A DNA stretch of 64,000 nt from Mycobacterium sherrisii (lineage in GTDB: Bacteria; Actinomycetota; Actinomycetes; Mycobacteriales; Mycobacteriaceae). The notes under the pieces are model-generated. The model was not told the origin of the DNA. It was given only the letters and a program-made list of their open reading frames with translations, and did not search any database. Shown here piece after piece: positions 1-7,006 of this stretch. The stretch spans positions 308,455 through 372,454 of the forward strand of contig NZ_LQPT01000019.1 of the NCBI RefSeq assembly GCF_002102355.1. The letters run 5' to 3'. Within the stretch, counting starts at the first letter, position 1; each line of letters starts with the position of its first letter. Position numbers and translations under genes: made by a program.

Positions 1-726
1 GCGCTGACCGACCTCGGCTGGCGTGACATGCTGGACGAAATCCCGGAACTTGCCATCCCCCTGGTGTTTCGGCTGCTCGGCGAGACCGGTGCGCATGCGC
101 CGGTCCTCAACGACGTGGTGCTGCGCGCGGCCGGCAAGCCGGTCGGCGGTATCACTGCGCTGCCGTTCTCGGGAAATTCCTGGGTGCGCTGGCGTCGTGA
201 CGACACACCCGGTTCGGCAATCGATGAAAGTCTGCCGATACATCCTGTGGCCGAAGGTGATTCGGTCTTTCAAGCTGGCCTGGACCTCGGGCGGCAGGCG
301 CTGGGCTGGTGGTTGGTCGGGGCGAGCCGGGCCATGTTGACGCTGGCTCGTCAGCATGCCCTGGACCGAGTCCAGTTCGGTCGCCACATCAGCTCGTTTC
401 AGGCGATCCGTCATCGACTGGCCGAGACTCTCGTTGCGATCGAGGGCGCCGTGGCGACCCTGCAGGCCGCCGCCGCGCAACCCGAGGATCCCGAGTTGGC
501 CAGCCTCCTTGCCAAGGCGGCGGCGGGGCAAGCGGCGCAGACCGCGGCCCGGCACTGCCAACAGGTGCTCGGCGGTATCGGTTTTACCGCCGAGCACCCA
601 CTGCACCGTCACATCAAACGCTCGCTGGTATTGGACAGCCTCCTCGGCAGCGCGCGAGAACTCACCGGACAAGCCGGAGCGGCGTTGCGGGTCAAGGGCT
701 TCGCGCCGCGGCTGCTGCAGCTGTAG
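1..726 (+). CDS. Acyl-CoA dehydrogenase, C-terminal part (5' end outside window)
   Basis: The frame is open from the first base, so the true start lies upstream; 241 residues are visible. The last half has the acyl-CoA dehydrogenase C-terminal helical domain: a stretch around ALDRVQFGRHISSFQAIRH, then QVLGGIGFTAEHPLHRHIKR near the end. These are the FAD-contacting parts of the fold. The shortened style, with GGIGFT and no YEGTS-type motif, fits the non-catalytic-like beta partner of mycobacterial alpha2beta2 FadE pairs; that assignment is inference. It is followed by a small membrane protein on the same strand. Substrate unknown. Confidence 0.85.
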   Translation, partial: ALTDLGWRDMLDEIPELAIPLVFRLLGETGAHAPVLNDVVLRAAGKPVGGITALPFSGNSWVRWRRDDTPGSAIDESLPIHPVAEGDSVFQAGLDLGRQALGWWLVGASRAMLTLARQHALDRVQFGRHISSFQAIRHRLAETLVAIEGAVATLQAAAAQPEDPELASLLAKAAAGQAAQTAARHCQQVLGGIGFTAEHPLHRHIKRSLVLDSLLGSARELTGQAGAALRVKGFAPRLLQL

Positions 727-781
727 CTCGCCGAGCGCCTCGGGACCCCGCGTCGGCCGGTGCTGCCTAGAATCAGGGCGC

Positions 782-1102
782 ATGAGCTCACTCGGCGAAC
801 CGCGGAATCAGGTCGGCGTCGCCTCGGTGATCCTGGGCGGGTTGGCCCTGGCCACCTGCTGGCTGTTGATCGGCGTGCCGCTGGGCATCGCGGCGGTGTT
901 GAGCGGGGATATCGGGCGGCGGCGCGTCCGTCGCGGCGAGGCGACGAATGCGCGGGTCGCGGCGGCGGGCATGGTGTTGGGCGCAGTGGCGATCGTGGCG
1001 GGACTCATCGTCATCGGCTACTACGCCTGGCTGGACTCCCGGGATCCGGGGCGTTTACAGCGATGCCTGGACAATCCGGCCGCCACCAACTGCGGGCCCT
1101 AG
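782..1102 (+). CDS. Small DUF4190-like membrane protein
   Basis: A 106-residue protein with two hydrophobic segments, about residues 13-36 and 60-83, separated by a basic loop (GRRRVRRGEATN). Glycine/alanine-rich paired helices of this kind are typical of DUF4190 proteins, which have no known biochemical role. The ATG at 782 is the first start that keeps the whole first membrane helix. The stop overlaps by 4 bp the stop of the convergent acyl-CoA dehydrogenase. I infer a membrane location only. Confidence 0.7.
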   Translation: MSSLGEPRNQVGVASVILGGLALATCWLLIGVPLGIAAVLSGDIGRRRVRRGEATNARVAAAGMVLGAVAIVAGLIVIGYYAWLDSRDPGRLQRCLDNPAATNCGP

Positions 1103-2274
1103 GCTCGGGGTAATCCGAGCACGCGTTCGGCGATGATGTTGCGCTGAATTTCAGATGTACCGCCGGCGATCGTCGCGGCGAAGGTGCGGGTGTAGCGGTC
1201 GAACCAACTGCCGTAGTGGCTGTCCAAGTTGAGCGCTGCGAACGGGGCGGTGACGCCCCGCAACACCAGGCCGGCACTGCCGTTGGCATCGAGCGCATCC
1301 TCGCAGGCGCGCTGCATCGCCTCCGAACCCAAAAGCTTGAGCACCGACTGCGCGGGCACGTCTTCCTCGCCGCGCGCGGCTTTGGCCAGCGTGGCCGACC
1401 CCAACAGCCGCATCGCGTAGAAATCCATCACCAGGGTCGCGTAGCGATCTCGCTGCACGGACCCCGACGGGGTGGATTCCACCGTCAGCGCGTGCAGCAT
1501 GTCGGCGTAATCCAGCCACAGCATGGCGCGTTCGTGGCCGAGCGAGCCGGTGGCCACGCGCCAGCCCTCGTTGAGCTCGCCGACCAGGTTCTGCGCCGGG
1601 ACCCGTACGTCGGTGAAAAAGACCTCGTTGAAGTCGACGTCTTCGATGTCACCCACCGAGGCGAACGGGCGGCAGACCACGCCGGGGGTATCGGTAGGGA
1701 TCAGAAATGCACTGATGCCCTTGTGTTTTGGCGCGCTGGGGTCGGTGCGAACGAAGGTCAACAGCACGTCGGCATGGTGGGCACCCGAGGTCCACACCTT
1801 CTGTCCGTTGACCACGAAGACCTCACCGTCCGGCACGGCGCGGGTCTTCAGCGAGGCGAGGTCCGACCCCGCGCCGGGCTCGCTCATGCTGAGCGAGGCC
1901 GTCATCTCGGCGCGCAGAATCGGTACGACCCACCGCCGCTTCTGTTCGTCCGTTCCGAATGAAAGCAAGGAAGCCGCAATGATGCCGACGCCTTGCGGAT
2001 TGAAGCTTTGGTAGATCCGCCGCCGCGACAACTCTTCGAGATACACGTACTGCTGCAGCAGCGTCGCGTTGCGCCCGCCGAACTCCGGCGGATTCCCGGG
2101 CAGCAGCCACCCGCTGTCGAACAGCAGCCGTTGCCACCGTCGGGCCCACTCGGGGATGTCCGAAGTCGACCGCGGACGCTCACCGGCCACCGCGGGATCG
2201 GGCAGGTTTTCTTCGAGGAACGCGACAAATTCGGCGCGGAACTCCTCCACGTCGGAGTCGAAGGTCAGCTGCAC
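1099..2274 (-). CDS. Acyl-CoA dehydrogenase (FadE family)
   Basis: A full-length 391-residue FAD-dependent acyl-CoA dehydrogenase, which would introduce the alpha-beta double bond in an acyl-CoA. MSEPGAGSDLASLKTRA and the following NGQKVWTSGAH form the central beta domain that binds flavin. The C-terminus reads IAGGTSEIQRNIIAERVLGL, where straight-chain enzymes have the glutamate-containing YEGT; this variant is common in mycobacterial alpha subunits acting on branched or cyclic acyl-CoAs. It reads away from the TetR gene, and the palindrome at 2374-2388 sits about 100 bp upstream of its start, so repression by that regulator is likely. Confidence 0.93.
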   Translation of the reverse strand: MQLTFDSDVEEFRAEFVAFLEENLPDPAVAGERPRSTSDIPEWARRWQRLLFDSGWLLPGNPPEFGGRNATLLQQYVYLEELSRRRIYQSFNPQGVGIIAASLLSFGTDEQKRRWVVPILRAEMTASLSMSEPGAGSDLASLKTRAVPDGEVFVVNGQKVWTSGAHHADVLLTFVRTDPSAPKHKGISAFLIPTDTPGVVCRPFASVGDIEDVDFNEVFFTDVRVPAQNLVGELNEGWRVATGSLGHERAMLWLDYADMLHALTVESTPSGSVQRDRYATLVMDFYAMRLLGSATLAKAARGEEDVPAQSVLKLLGSEAMQRACEDALDANGSAGLVLRGVTAPFAALNLDSHYGSWFDRYTRTFAATIAGGTSEIQRNIIAERVLGLPRA

Positions 2275-2373
2275 GGCACTCCCCTGAAGTTTGCGGGCAC
2301 TCGTTCGGTAGATCCGGGTTTTCGCCCACGGTGCGATTCACTCTTGCGATTCCGCTTCTATACACGCGTTCAG

Positions 2374-2388
2374 GAGAATAGTATTCTC
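2374..2388. promoter_or_regulatory. Palindromic operator, GAGAATA-G-TATTCTC
   Basis: A perfect 7-1-7 inverted repeat in the divergent region between the acyl-CoA dehydrogenase (start 2274) and the TetR gene. The identical 15-mer occurs at 50883-50897, and the same GAGAAT-N3-ATTCTC core occurs at 3239-3253 and 45604-45618. All four copies are intergenic. This is the expected form of a TetR-family operator. Confidence 0.75.
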
Positions 2389-2510
2389 ATGGCAAGAAAG
2401 TTACAATCTCCGACACATGGTCCGTGAGGGGGTCGAGCGCAGCGATGTCACGGCGTTCTCCGGTAGAGTCCAACCATGTTCTCCCCTCGCGGCAACCGTC
2501 CGAGCCTTCC

Positions 2511-3167
2511 GTGACCAACCCGAGCGGAGAGCCGGCCTGGAAGCAGCGCGCCGTCGAGCGATCCATCAAAACCGCGAAACTGCGTGCCGCGCAACGCGTT
2601 CAGCGTTTCCTCGATGCGGCTCAAGCCATCATCATCGAAAAGGGCAGCACCGATTTTACCGTCCAGGAGGTGGTGGACCGCTCGCGCCAGTCGCTACGGA
2701 GCTTCTACCTGCAGTTTGACGGCAAGCACGAGCTGCTCCTCGCGCTGTTCGAAGATGCGTTGAGCCGATCGGCCGATCAGATCCGCGCCGCGACCGAAAG
2801 CCACTCCGATCCCCTGGAGCGGTTGAAAGTGGCGGTCGAGCTGTTATACGAGGCTTCGCGACCCGACCCCGCCGCCAAGCGACCCCTGTTCACCGACTTC
2901 GCCCCTCGGCTGCTGGTGACCCATCCGGCCGAGGTGAAGGTCGCGCATGCGCCGCTGCTCACGCTGCTGACCGAGTTGATGGAAGCCGCCAGCGAGGCGG
3001 GTGAATTGCGCGCCGGACTCAATCCGCGGCGCATCGCCGCGATGACAATGCAAACGGTCATGTTCATCGCGCAGTCCAGCGGCGGCAGCGATGACGCGAC
3101 GATCCATCCGATCACCGCCGACGAGGTGTGGGACTTCTGCTCAGCCGGATTCGTCGGCCAGCGCTAA
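2511..3167 (+). CDS. TetR/AcrR-family transcriptional regulator
   Basis: A 218-residue regulator from the GTG at 2511 (VTNPSGEPAW). The frame is open further up with an ATG at 2445 and a possible start at 2424, but that extension is low-complexity and unlike the family. Residues about 30-75 form the TetR helix-turn-helix (AAQAIIIEKGSTDFTVQEVV, then SRQSLRSFYLQFDGKHELLL). The remainder is the helical ligand and dimerisation domain. It lies between two copies of GAGAAT-N3-ATTCTC, at 2374 and 3239, so autoregulation and control of both neighbours is the simplest reading. The ligand is probably an acyl-CoA (inference). Confidence 0.88.
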   Translation: MTNPSGEPAWKQRAVERSIKTAKLRAAQRVQRFLDAAQAIIIEKGSTDFTVQEVVDRSRQSLRSFYLQFDGKHELLLALFEDALSRSADQIRAATESHSDPLERLKVAVELLYEASRPDPAAKRPLFTDFAPRLLVTHPAEVKVAHAPLLTLLTELMEAASEAGELRAGLNPRRIAAMTMQTVMFIAQSSGGSDDATIHPITADEVWDFCSAGFVGQR

Positions 3168-3468
3168 CCCCCACAACCCTTCTCCCTTGCTCCGGTCCTT
3201 TTCGGCGCCGAGCAGATAGCGCACGCGAGTTGCCTTGTGAGAATGTGATTCTCTAATATTTAGAACGATAAGTAGCCAAAACGGATTCGCCGTTGACACC
3301 CGTTGCCGGGTGATGACAGAGTTCAGTGGCGGCGCCCCGGCGGGTCGGGGCAAACGCGGTGACTGCGAGAGGCGATCGATTACCCCTGACAGCCGGCGCT
3401 TTCCCCATCCACCGGGCCAGCCGGTTTCCGCCGAGACATTCCGGTTCGAACAACTAAGTGAGGTAGCG
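3168..3468. other. Intergenic region with operator, no gene seen
   Basis: About 300 bp between the TetR gene and the mycofactocin-type SDR. It holds the operator at 3239-3253, followed by an AT-rich stretch that could carry the SDR promoter. The SDR frame stays open upstream to 3310, but the extra residues do not resemble the family, and the ATG at 3469 has a GTGAGG ribosome-binding sequence. I see no other gene here. Confidence 0.5.
3239..3253. promoter_or_regulatory. Palindromic operator, GAGAAT-GTG-ATTCTC
   Basis: A 6-3-6 perfect inverted repeat about 215 bp upstream of the SDR start and 70 bp after the TetR stop. It shares both arms with the sites at 2374, 45604 and 50883. An AT-rich run, CTAATATTTAG, follows directly and may be part of the SDR promoter. 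Confidence 0.72.
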
Positions 3469-4320
3469 ATGACTGGACGTGTTGAAGGCAAGGTTGCTTT
3501 CGTCACCGGGGCGGCGCGTGGCCAGGGCCGCAGCCACGCGGTGCGGCTGGCACAGGAGGGTGCCGATATCATCGCCGTCGACATCTGCAAACCCATCCGC
3601 GCGGGCACCGCGGAGGGCCCGGCGATCCCCGCCTCCACGCCCGAAGATCTGGCCGAGACGGCCGATCTGGTGAAGGGCTACAACCGGAGGATCTACACGG
3701 CCGAGGTGGATGTGCGCGACTTCGCGGCGTTGAAGACGGCGGTGGACGCCGGCGTCGAGCAGCTGGGGCGCCTCGACATCATCGTGGCGAACGCCGGGAT
3801 CGGCAACGGTGGTGAGACGCTGGACAAAACCAGCGAAGAAGACTGGACGGAGATGATCGACGTCAACCTGTCCGGTGTCTGGAAATCCGTGAAAGCCGGT
3901 GTGCCCCATATCATCGCCGCCGGACGCGGCGGATCGATCATCCTGACCAGCTCGGTCGGCGGCCTGAAGGCCTACCCGCACACCGGTCACTACGTCGCCG
4001 CCAAGCACGGGGTGGTCGGATTGATGCGCGCCTTCGGAGTCGAACTGGGGCAGCACATGATTCGCGTCAACTCCGTGCATCCCACCCACGTCAGCACGCC
4101 GATGATCATGAACGAGGGCACCTGGAAGATGTTCCGGCCGGACCTGGAAAACCCCGGTCCGGACGACATGGCGCCGATCTGCCAGATGTTCCACACCCTG
4201 CCGATCCCGTGGGTGGACCCGATCGACATCAGCAACGCTGTGCTGTTCTTCGCCTCCGACGAGTCGCGTTACGTCACCGGCGTCACACTGCCGATCGACG
4301 CCGGCAGCTGCCTGAAGTAA
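3469..4320 (+). CDS. Mycofactocin-type short-chain dehydrogenase/reductase
   Basis: A 283-residue SDR. TGAARGQGRSHAVRLAQEG is the nucleotide-binding glycine motif, and DICKPI with a roughly 25-residue insertion after it is the hallmark of the mycofactocin-dependent SDR subfamily, in which the nicotinamide is held tightly and re-oxidised by the peptide-derived cofactor mycofactocin. NAGIGN, the serine in LTSSVGG and YVAAKHG give the SDR catalytic residues. The ATG at 3469 is chosen for its GTGAGG ribosome-binding site. It probably oxidises a secondary alcohol, and the operator at 3239 puts it under the adjacent TetR. Mycofactocin biosynthesis genes are not in this window. Confidence 0.9.
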   Translation: MTGRVEGKVAFVTGAARGQGRSHAVRLAQEGADIIAVDICKPIRAGTAEGPAIPASTPEDLAETADLVKGYNRRIYTAEVDVRDFAALKTAVDAGVEQLGRLDIIVANAGIGNGGETLDKTSEEDWTEMIDVNLSGVWKSVKAGVPHIIAAGRGGSIILTSSVGGLKAYPHTGHYVAAKHGVVGLMRAFGVELGQHMIRVNSVHPTHVSTPMIMNEGTWKMFRPDLENPGPDDMAPICQMFHTLPIPWVDPIDISNAVLFFASDESRYVTGVTLPIDAGSCLK

Positions 4321-4323
4321 CCA

Positions 4324-4740
4324 CTAAAACGGGCTGCTGTTGTCCTGCCACTGGGCCGATTCCGGTCGCGGACCGTAGCGGCGGATGTAGTCCTCGTGCA
4401 TCCGTGCCTGCTTGCGTCGGTTGATCACGTCGACCAGGTTGGGGTCCAGCCCGTGGTCCTGCAGTCGGTGCCGGCGCCAAACCTTGTTCAGCGCAAGGGA
4501 AATCAGCAAAGCCCAGATGTAGAGCGGTGCGGTCATCTCGGTGTGCACGTACAGCGAGGCGGGTAACAACCACAGCGGAGCCAGCACCACCAGTGGTGGT
4601 ATGGCCCACCTGATCATGTGCCGCCGGATGGCTCCCTCGCCGGCCAGATCGCGCGCGACCCAGCTGCGCATCGAATCCGGCAGGCGCCGGCCGTAACAGT
4701 AGCCGATGTACTGCCAGAGGTTGGGTTTGTCGGCGGTCAT
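4324..4740 (-). CDS. DUF5313-family membrane protein
   Basis: A 138-residue protein starting MTADKPNLWQYIGYCYGRRL, the conserved opening of the mycobacterial DUF5313 family. Two hydrophobic segments, about residues 45-65 and 70-90, are followed by a charged tail with many arginines. The ATG at 4740 has an excellent GAGGAG ribosome-binding site; the longer open frame to 4854 would overlap the MarR gene. It lies 25 bp downstream of the MarR gene on the same strand, so the two are probably co-transcribed. Function unknown. Confidence 0.82.
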   Translation of the reverse strand: MTADKPNLWQYIGYCYGRRLPDSMRSWVARDLAGEGAIRRHMIRWAIPPLVVLAPLWLLPASLYVHTEMTAPLYIWALLISLALNKVWRRHRLQDHGLDPNLVDVINRRKQARMHEDYIRRYGPRPESAQWQDNSSPF

Positions 4741-4765
4741 TTTCGCTCCTCGAAGATGCTGGATG

Positions 4766-5257
4766 TCATGACTGTAGTGCGCCAGCCGCGACCGCGGCGG
4801 CGTTGATGCGGGTGAGAACCTGGTGCAGATGCCGCAGTTCGGCCAGGCCGACACCCAAACGTGCCACGACGGCGGGTGGAATCTCGAGCGCCCGCTCCCG
4901 TAGCGCGATGCCGCGTGCGGTGAGCTTCACGTCGGTGGTGCGTTCGTCGGCGGGGTTCTTGTCGCGGGTAATCAGCCCCAACCCCTCCAGCCGTTTGAGC
5001 ATCGGCGATAGCGTGGCCGAATCCAACTGCAATGCCGCGGCGATCTGTTTGACCGACATTGGGAACTTTTCCGCGGTCGGCGATTTGCGATGATCCCATA
5101 GCGCCAGCATCACCAGGTATTGCGGATGCGTCAGGCCGAGCGGCTCCAGCAGGGGCCGGTACACCGCCAAGACCGCCCGGTTTGTGGTCGCCAATGCGAA
5201 GCACACCTGTTGTTCGAGGGCCAACGGATCGACTTCGGCGGTGGTCGGCGCGGCCAT
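4766..5257 (-). CDS. MarR-family regulator, OhrR-like
   Basis: A 163-residue winged-helix regulator. The N-terminus reads QQVCFALATTNRAVLAVYRP, closely matching OhrR-type organic hydroperoxide sensors, and Cys19 sits where OhrR has its reactive cysteine. SVKQIAAALQLDSATLSPMLKRLE is the recognition region, followed by the wing (RDKNPADERTTDV). No ohr peroxidase gene is adjacent. The partner is a DUF5313 membrane protein downstream and an SDR diverging upstream, so the regulated process is unclear. A weak ATAG/CTAT inverted repeat lies near 5275-5290 in the divergent region. Confidence 0.87.
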   Translation of the reverse strand: MAAPTTAEVDPLALEQQVCFALATTNRAVLAVYRPLLEPLGLTHPQYLVMLALWDHRKSPTAEKFPMSVKQIAAALQLDSATLSPMLKRLEGLGLITRDKNPADERTTDVKLTARGIALRERALEIPPAVVARLGVGLAELRHLHQVLTRINAAAVAAGALQS

Positions 5258-5342
5258 TACTACATGGTGCCCTAATAGTTCGTGCGCTATCTATATGATG
5301 CCTCTCACAGGCGACCGCGGGCGGGGCATACGCTCGGAATCC

Positions 5343-6194
5343 ATGGACGGGTACGCATCCGATTTTGCGGGTCGCGCGGCAGTCATCACCGGAGGTGCCA
5401 GCGGAATCGGATTGGCCACCGCCACCGAGTTCGCCCGCAGGGGCGCCCGCGTGATGCTAGCCGACGTCGATGCCGCGGCACTGCAGCGGGCCGTGGCGAA
5501 CCTGCAGACCGAGGGCATCGACGCGCACGGCGTGACGTGCGACGTGCGCCACCTCGAAGAGGTGGTCCGCCTCGCAGACCAGGCCTTCCGCCTTCTCGGC
5601 CAGGTCGACGTTGTTTTCAGCAACGCCGGAATCGTTGTCGCCGGTCCGCTGGTAGCGATGACGCATGAGGACTGGCGCTGGGTGATTGACGTTGATTTGT
5701 GGGGTTCGATCCATGCCGTCGAGGCGTTCGTGCCGCGTCTCATCGAGCAGGGCAACGGCGGCCACATCGCCTTCACCGCGTCGTTCGCCGGGTTGGTGCC
5801 CAACACCGGCCTCGGGGCCTACGGCGTCGCCAAGTACGGCGTTGTGGGGCTGGCGGAGACGCTGGCCCGTGAGCTCAAGGAACACGGCATCGGCGTCTCG
5901 GTGCTGTGCCCCATGGTCATCGAGACCCCATTGGTTGCCAACTCCGAGCGGATCCGCGGCGCCGATCACGAACCGGCGTCCAACCCCGACCCGACCGAAG
6001 GGTTCGCGCCGCTCCCGCCGACGCAGGACGAAACGGTGTCGGTGCATAACGTGGCGCGATTGACCGCCGACGCGATTCTGGCCAATCGGCTCTACATCCT
6101 GCCGCACGAAGCGGCGCGTGCGTCGATCAAGCGCAGGTTTGACCGCATCGACCGCACCTTCGACGACCAAGCCGCCGAGGGCTGGAAACACTAG
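5343..6194 (+). CDS. Short-chain dehydrogenase/reductase
   Basis: A 283-residue classical SDR with GGASGIGLATATEFARRGA for cofactor binding, NAGIVV, and a YGVAKYG catalytic motif. Aspartates after the second strand (LADVD) suggest NAD(H) rather than NADP(H). The ATG at 5343 starts directly before the conserved fold; ATGs at 5295 and 5298 would add about 15 unrelated residues. It diverges from the MarR gene, and its stop overlaps the stop of the next SDR on the other strand by 4 bp. Substrate unknown. Confidence 0.87.
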   Translation: MDGYASDFAGRAAVITGGASGIGLATATEFARRGARVMLADVDAAALQRAVANLQTEGIDAHGVTCDVRHLEEVVRLADQAFRLLGQVDVVFSNAGIVVAGPLVAMTHEDWRWVIDVDLWGSIHAVEAFVPRLIEQGNGGHIAFTASFAGLVPNTGLGAYGVAKYGVVGLAETLARELKEHGIGVSVLCPMVIETPLVANSERIRGADHEPASNPDPTEGFAPLPPTQDETVSVHNVARLTADAILANRLYILPHEAARASIKRRFDRIDRTFDDQAAEGWKH

Positions 6195-7000
6195 AGCGGC
6201 GGCCCCAGCCGGTAGGCACCGGTCTGCCGGTCGCGATACCAGCCGCCGGCCGCGTGGGTCCCGCCATCGACATGTAGTGTCTGCCCGGTGAGATAGACCG
6301 ACATGTCGGATGCCAAAAATATTGCTGCACCCGCGATTTCATCGACATGGCCGGGTCGCCCGATCGGCACGATATCGGCCATTGCGGCCGCCGCGTCGGC
6401 ACTATTCAGCGCGGCCAGACCCTCGGTCAGGGTGATATCCGGTGCTATCGCGTTGACCCGAATGCCGTGCGGCGCCAGCTCGAGCGCCGCGGTCTTGGTG
6501 TAGTTGATGACTCCGGCCTTGGCCGCGGCGTAGGCCGCATAGCCCGGGGCGGCACGCACGCCTTCGATCGACGTCACCGAGATGATGCTGCCGGGCAGAT
6601 CGGCGGCGACCAACTGCCGAGCGACCCGCTGGGTGCAGAGCAGCACGTGGCGAAGGTTGGTCTTATACAGTGTGTCCCAACCTTTTTCGCTGGTCTCCAG
6701 CAGGGGCGAAGAGAACACGCCACCGGCATTGTTGACCAGGATGGTGGGTACTCCGAGTGCGGCGGTGGTCCGCTGCAGCGCGGCGTCGACCTGCTCGCCG
6801 TCCCGGACATCGGTGACGAGACCAAGGGCGCCAATCGATTCCGCTGCCCTTGCGCAGGTCTGTGGGTCTCGCTCCCAGACCGCCACCTTGGCACCGAAGG
6901 CAACCATTCCGGCGGCGATGCCGCGGCCGATGCCCGCACCGCCACCGGTGACGACCGCGACCCGGTCGGTGAGCAGGATGTCCGAAGGATCGATCGCCAT
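6191..7000 (-). CDS. Short-chain dehydrogenase/reductase
   Basis: A 269-residue SDR with GGGAGIGRGIAAGMVAFGA, NNAGG, a serine in SVTSIEG and YAAAKAG, i.e. all catalytic positions. It is the last gene of the minus-strand operon running from the TetR at 16150. It starts 6 bp after the double-domain CoA transferase, so a role in the same pathway is likely, such as oxidation of a hydroxyacyl-CoA formed by the crotonase (inference). Confidence 0.88.
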   Translation of the reverse strand: MAIDPSDILLTDRVAVVTGGGAGIGRGIAAGMVAFGAKVAVWERDPQTCARAAESIGALGLVTDVRDGEQVDAALQRTTAALGVPTILVNNAGGVFSSPLLETSEKGWDTLYKTNLRHVLLCTQRVARQLVAADLPGSIISVTSIEGVRAAPGYAAYAAAKAGVINYTKTAALELAPHGIRVNAIAPDITLTEGLAALNSADAAAAMADIVPIGRPGHVDEIAGAAIFLASDMSVYLTGQTLHVDGGTHAAGGWYRDRQTGAYRLGPPL

Positions 7001-7006
7001 CGCCGC

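Noticed and set aside
5271-5292. Inverted repeat ATAG...CTAT in the MarR/SDR divergent region
   Set aside because: Arms of four bases only; not distinguishable from chance.
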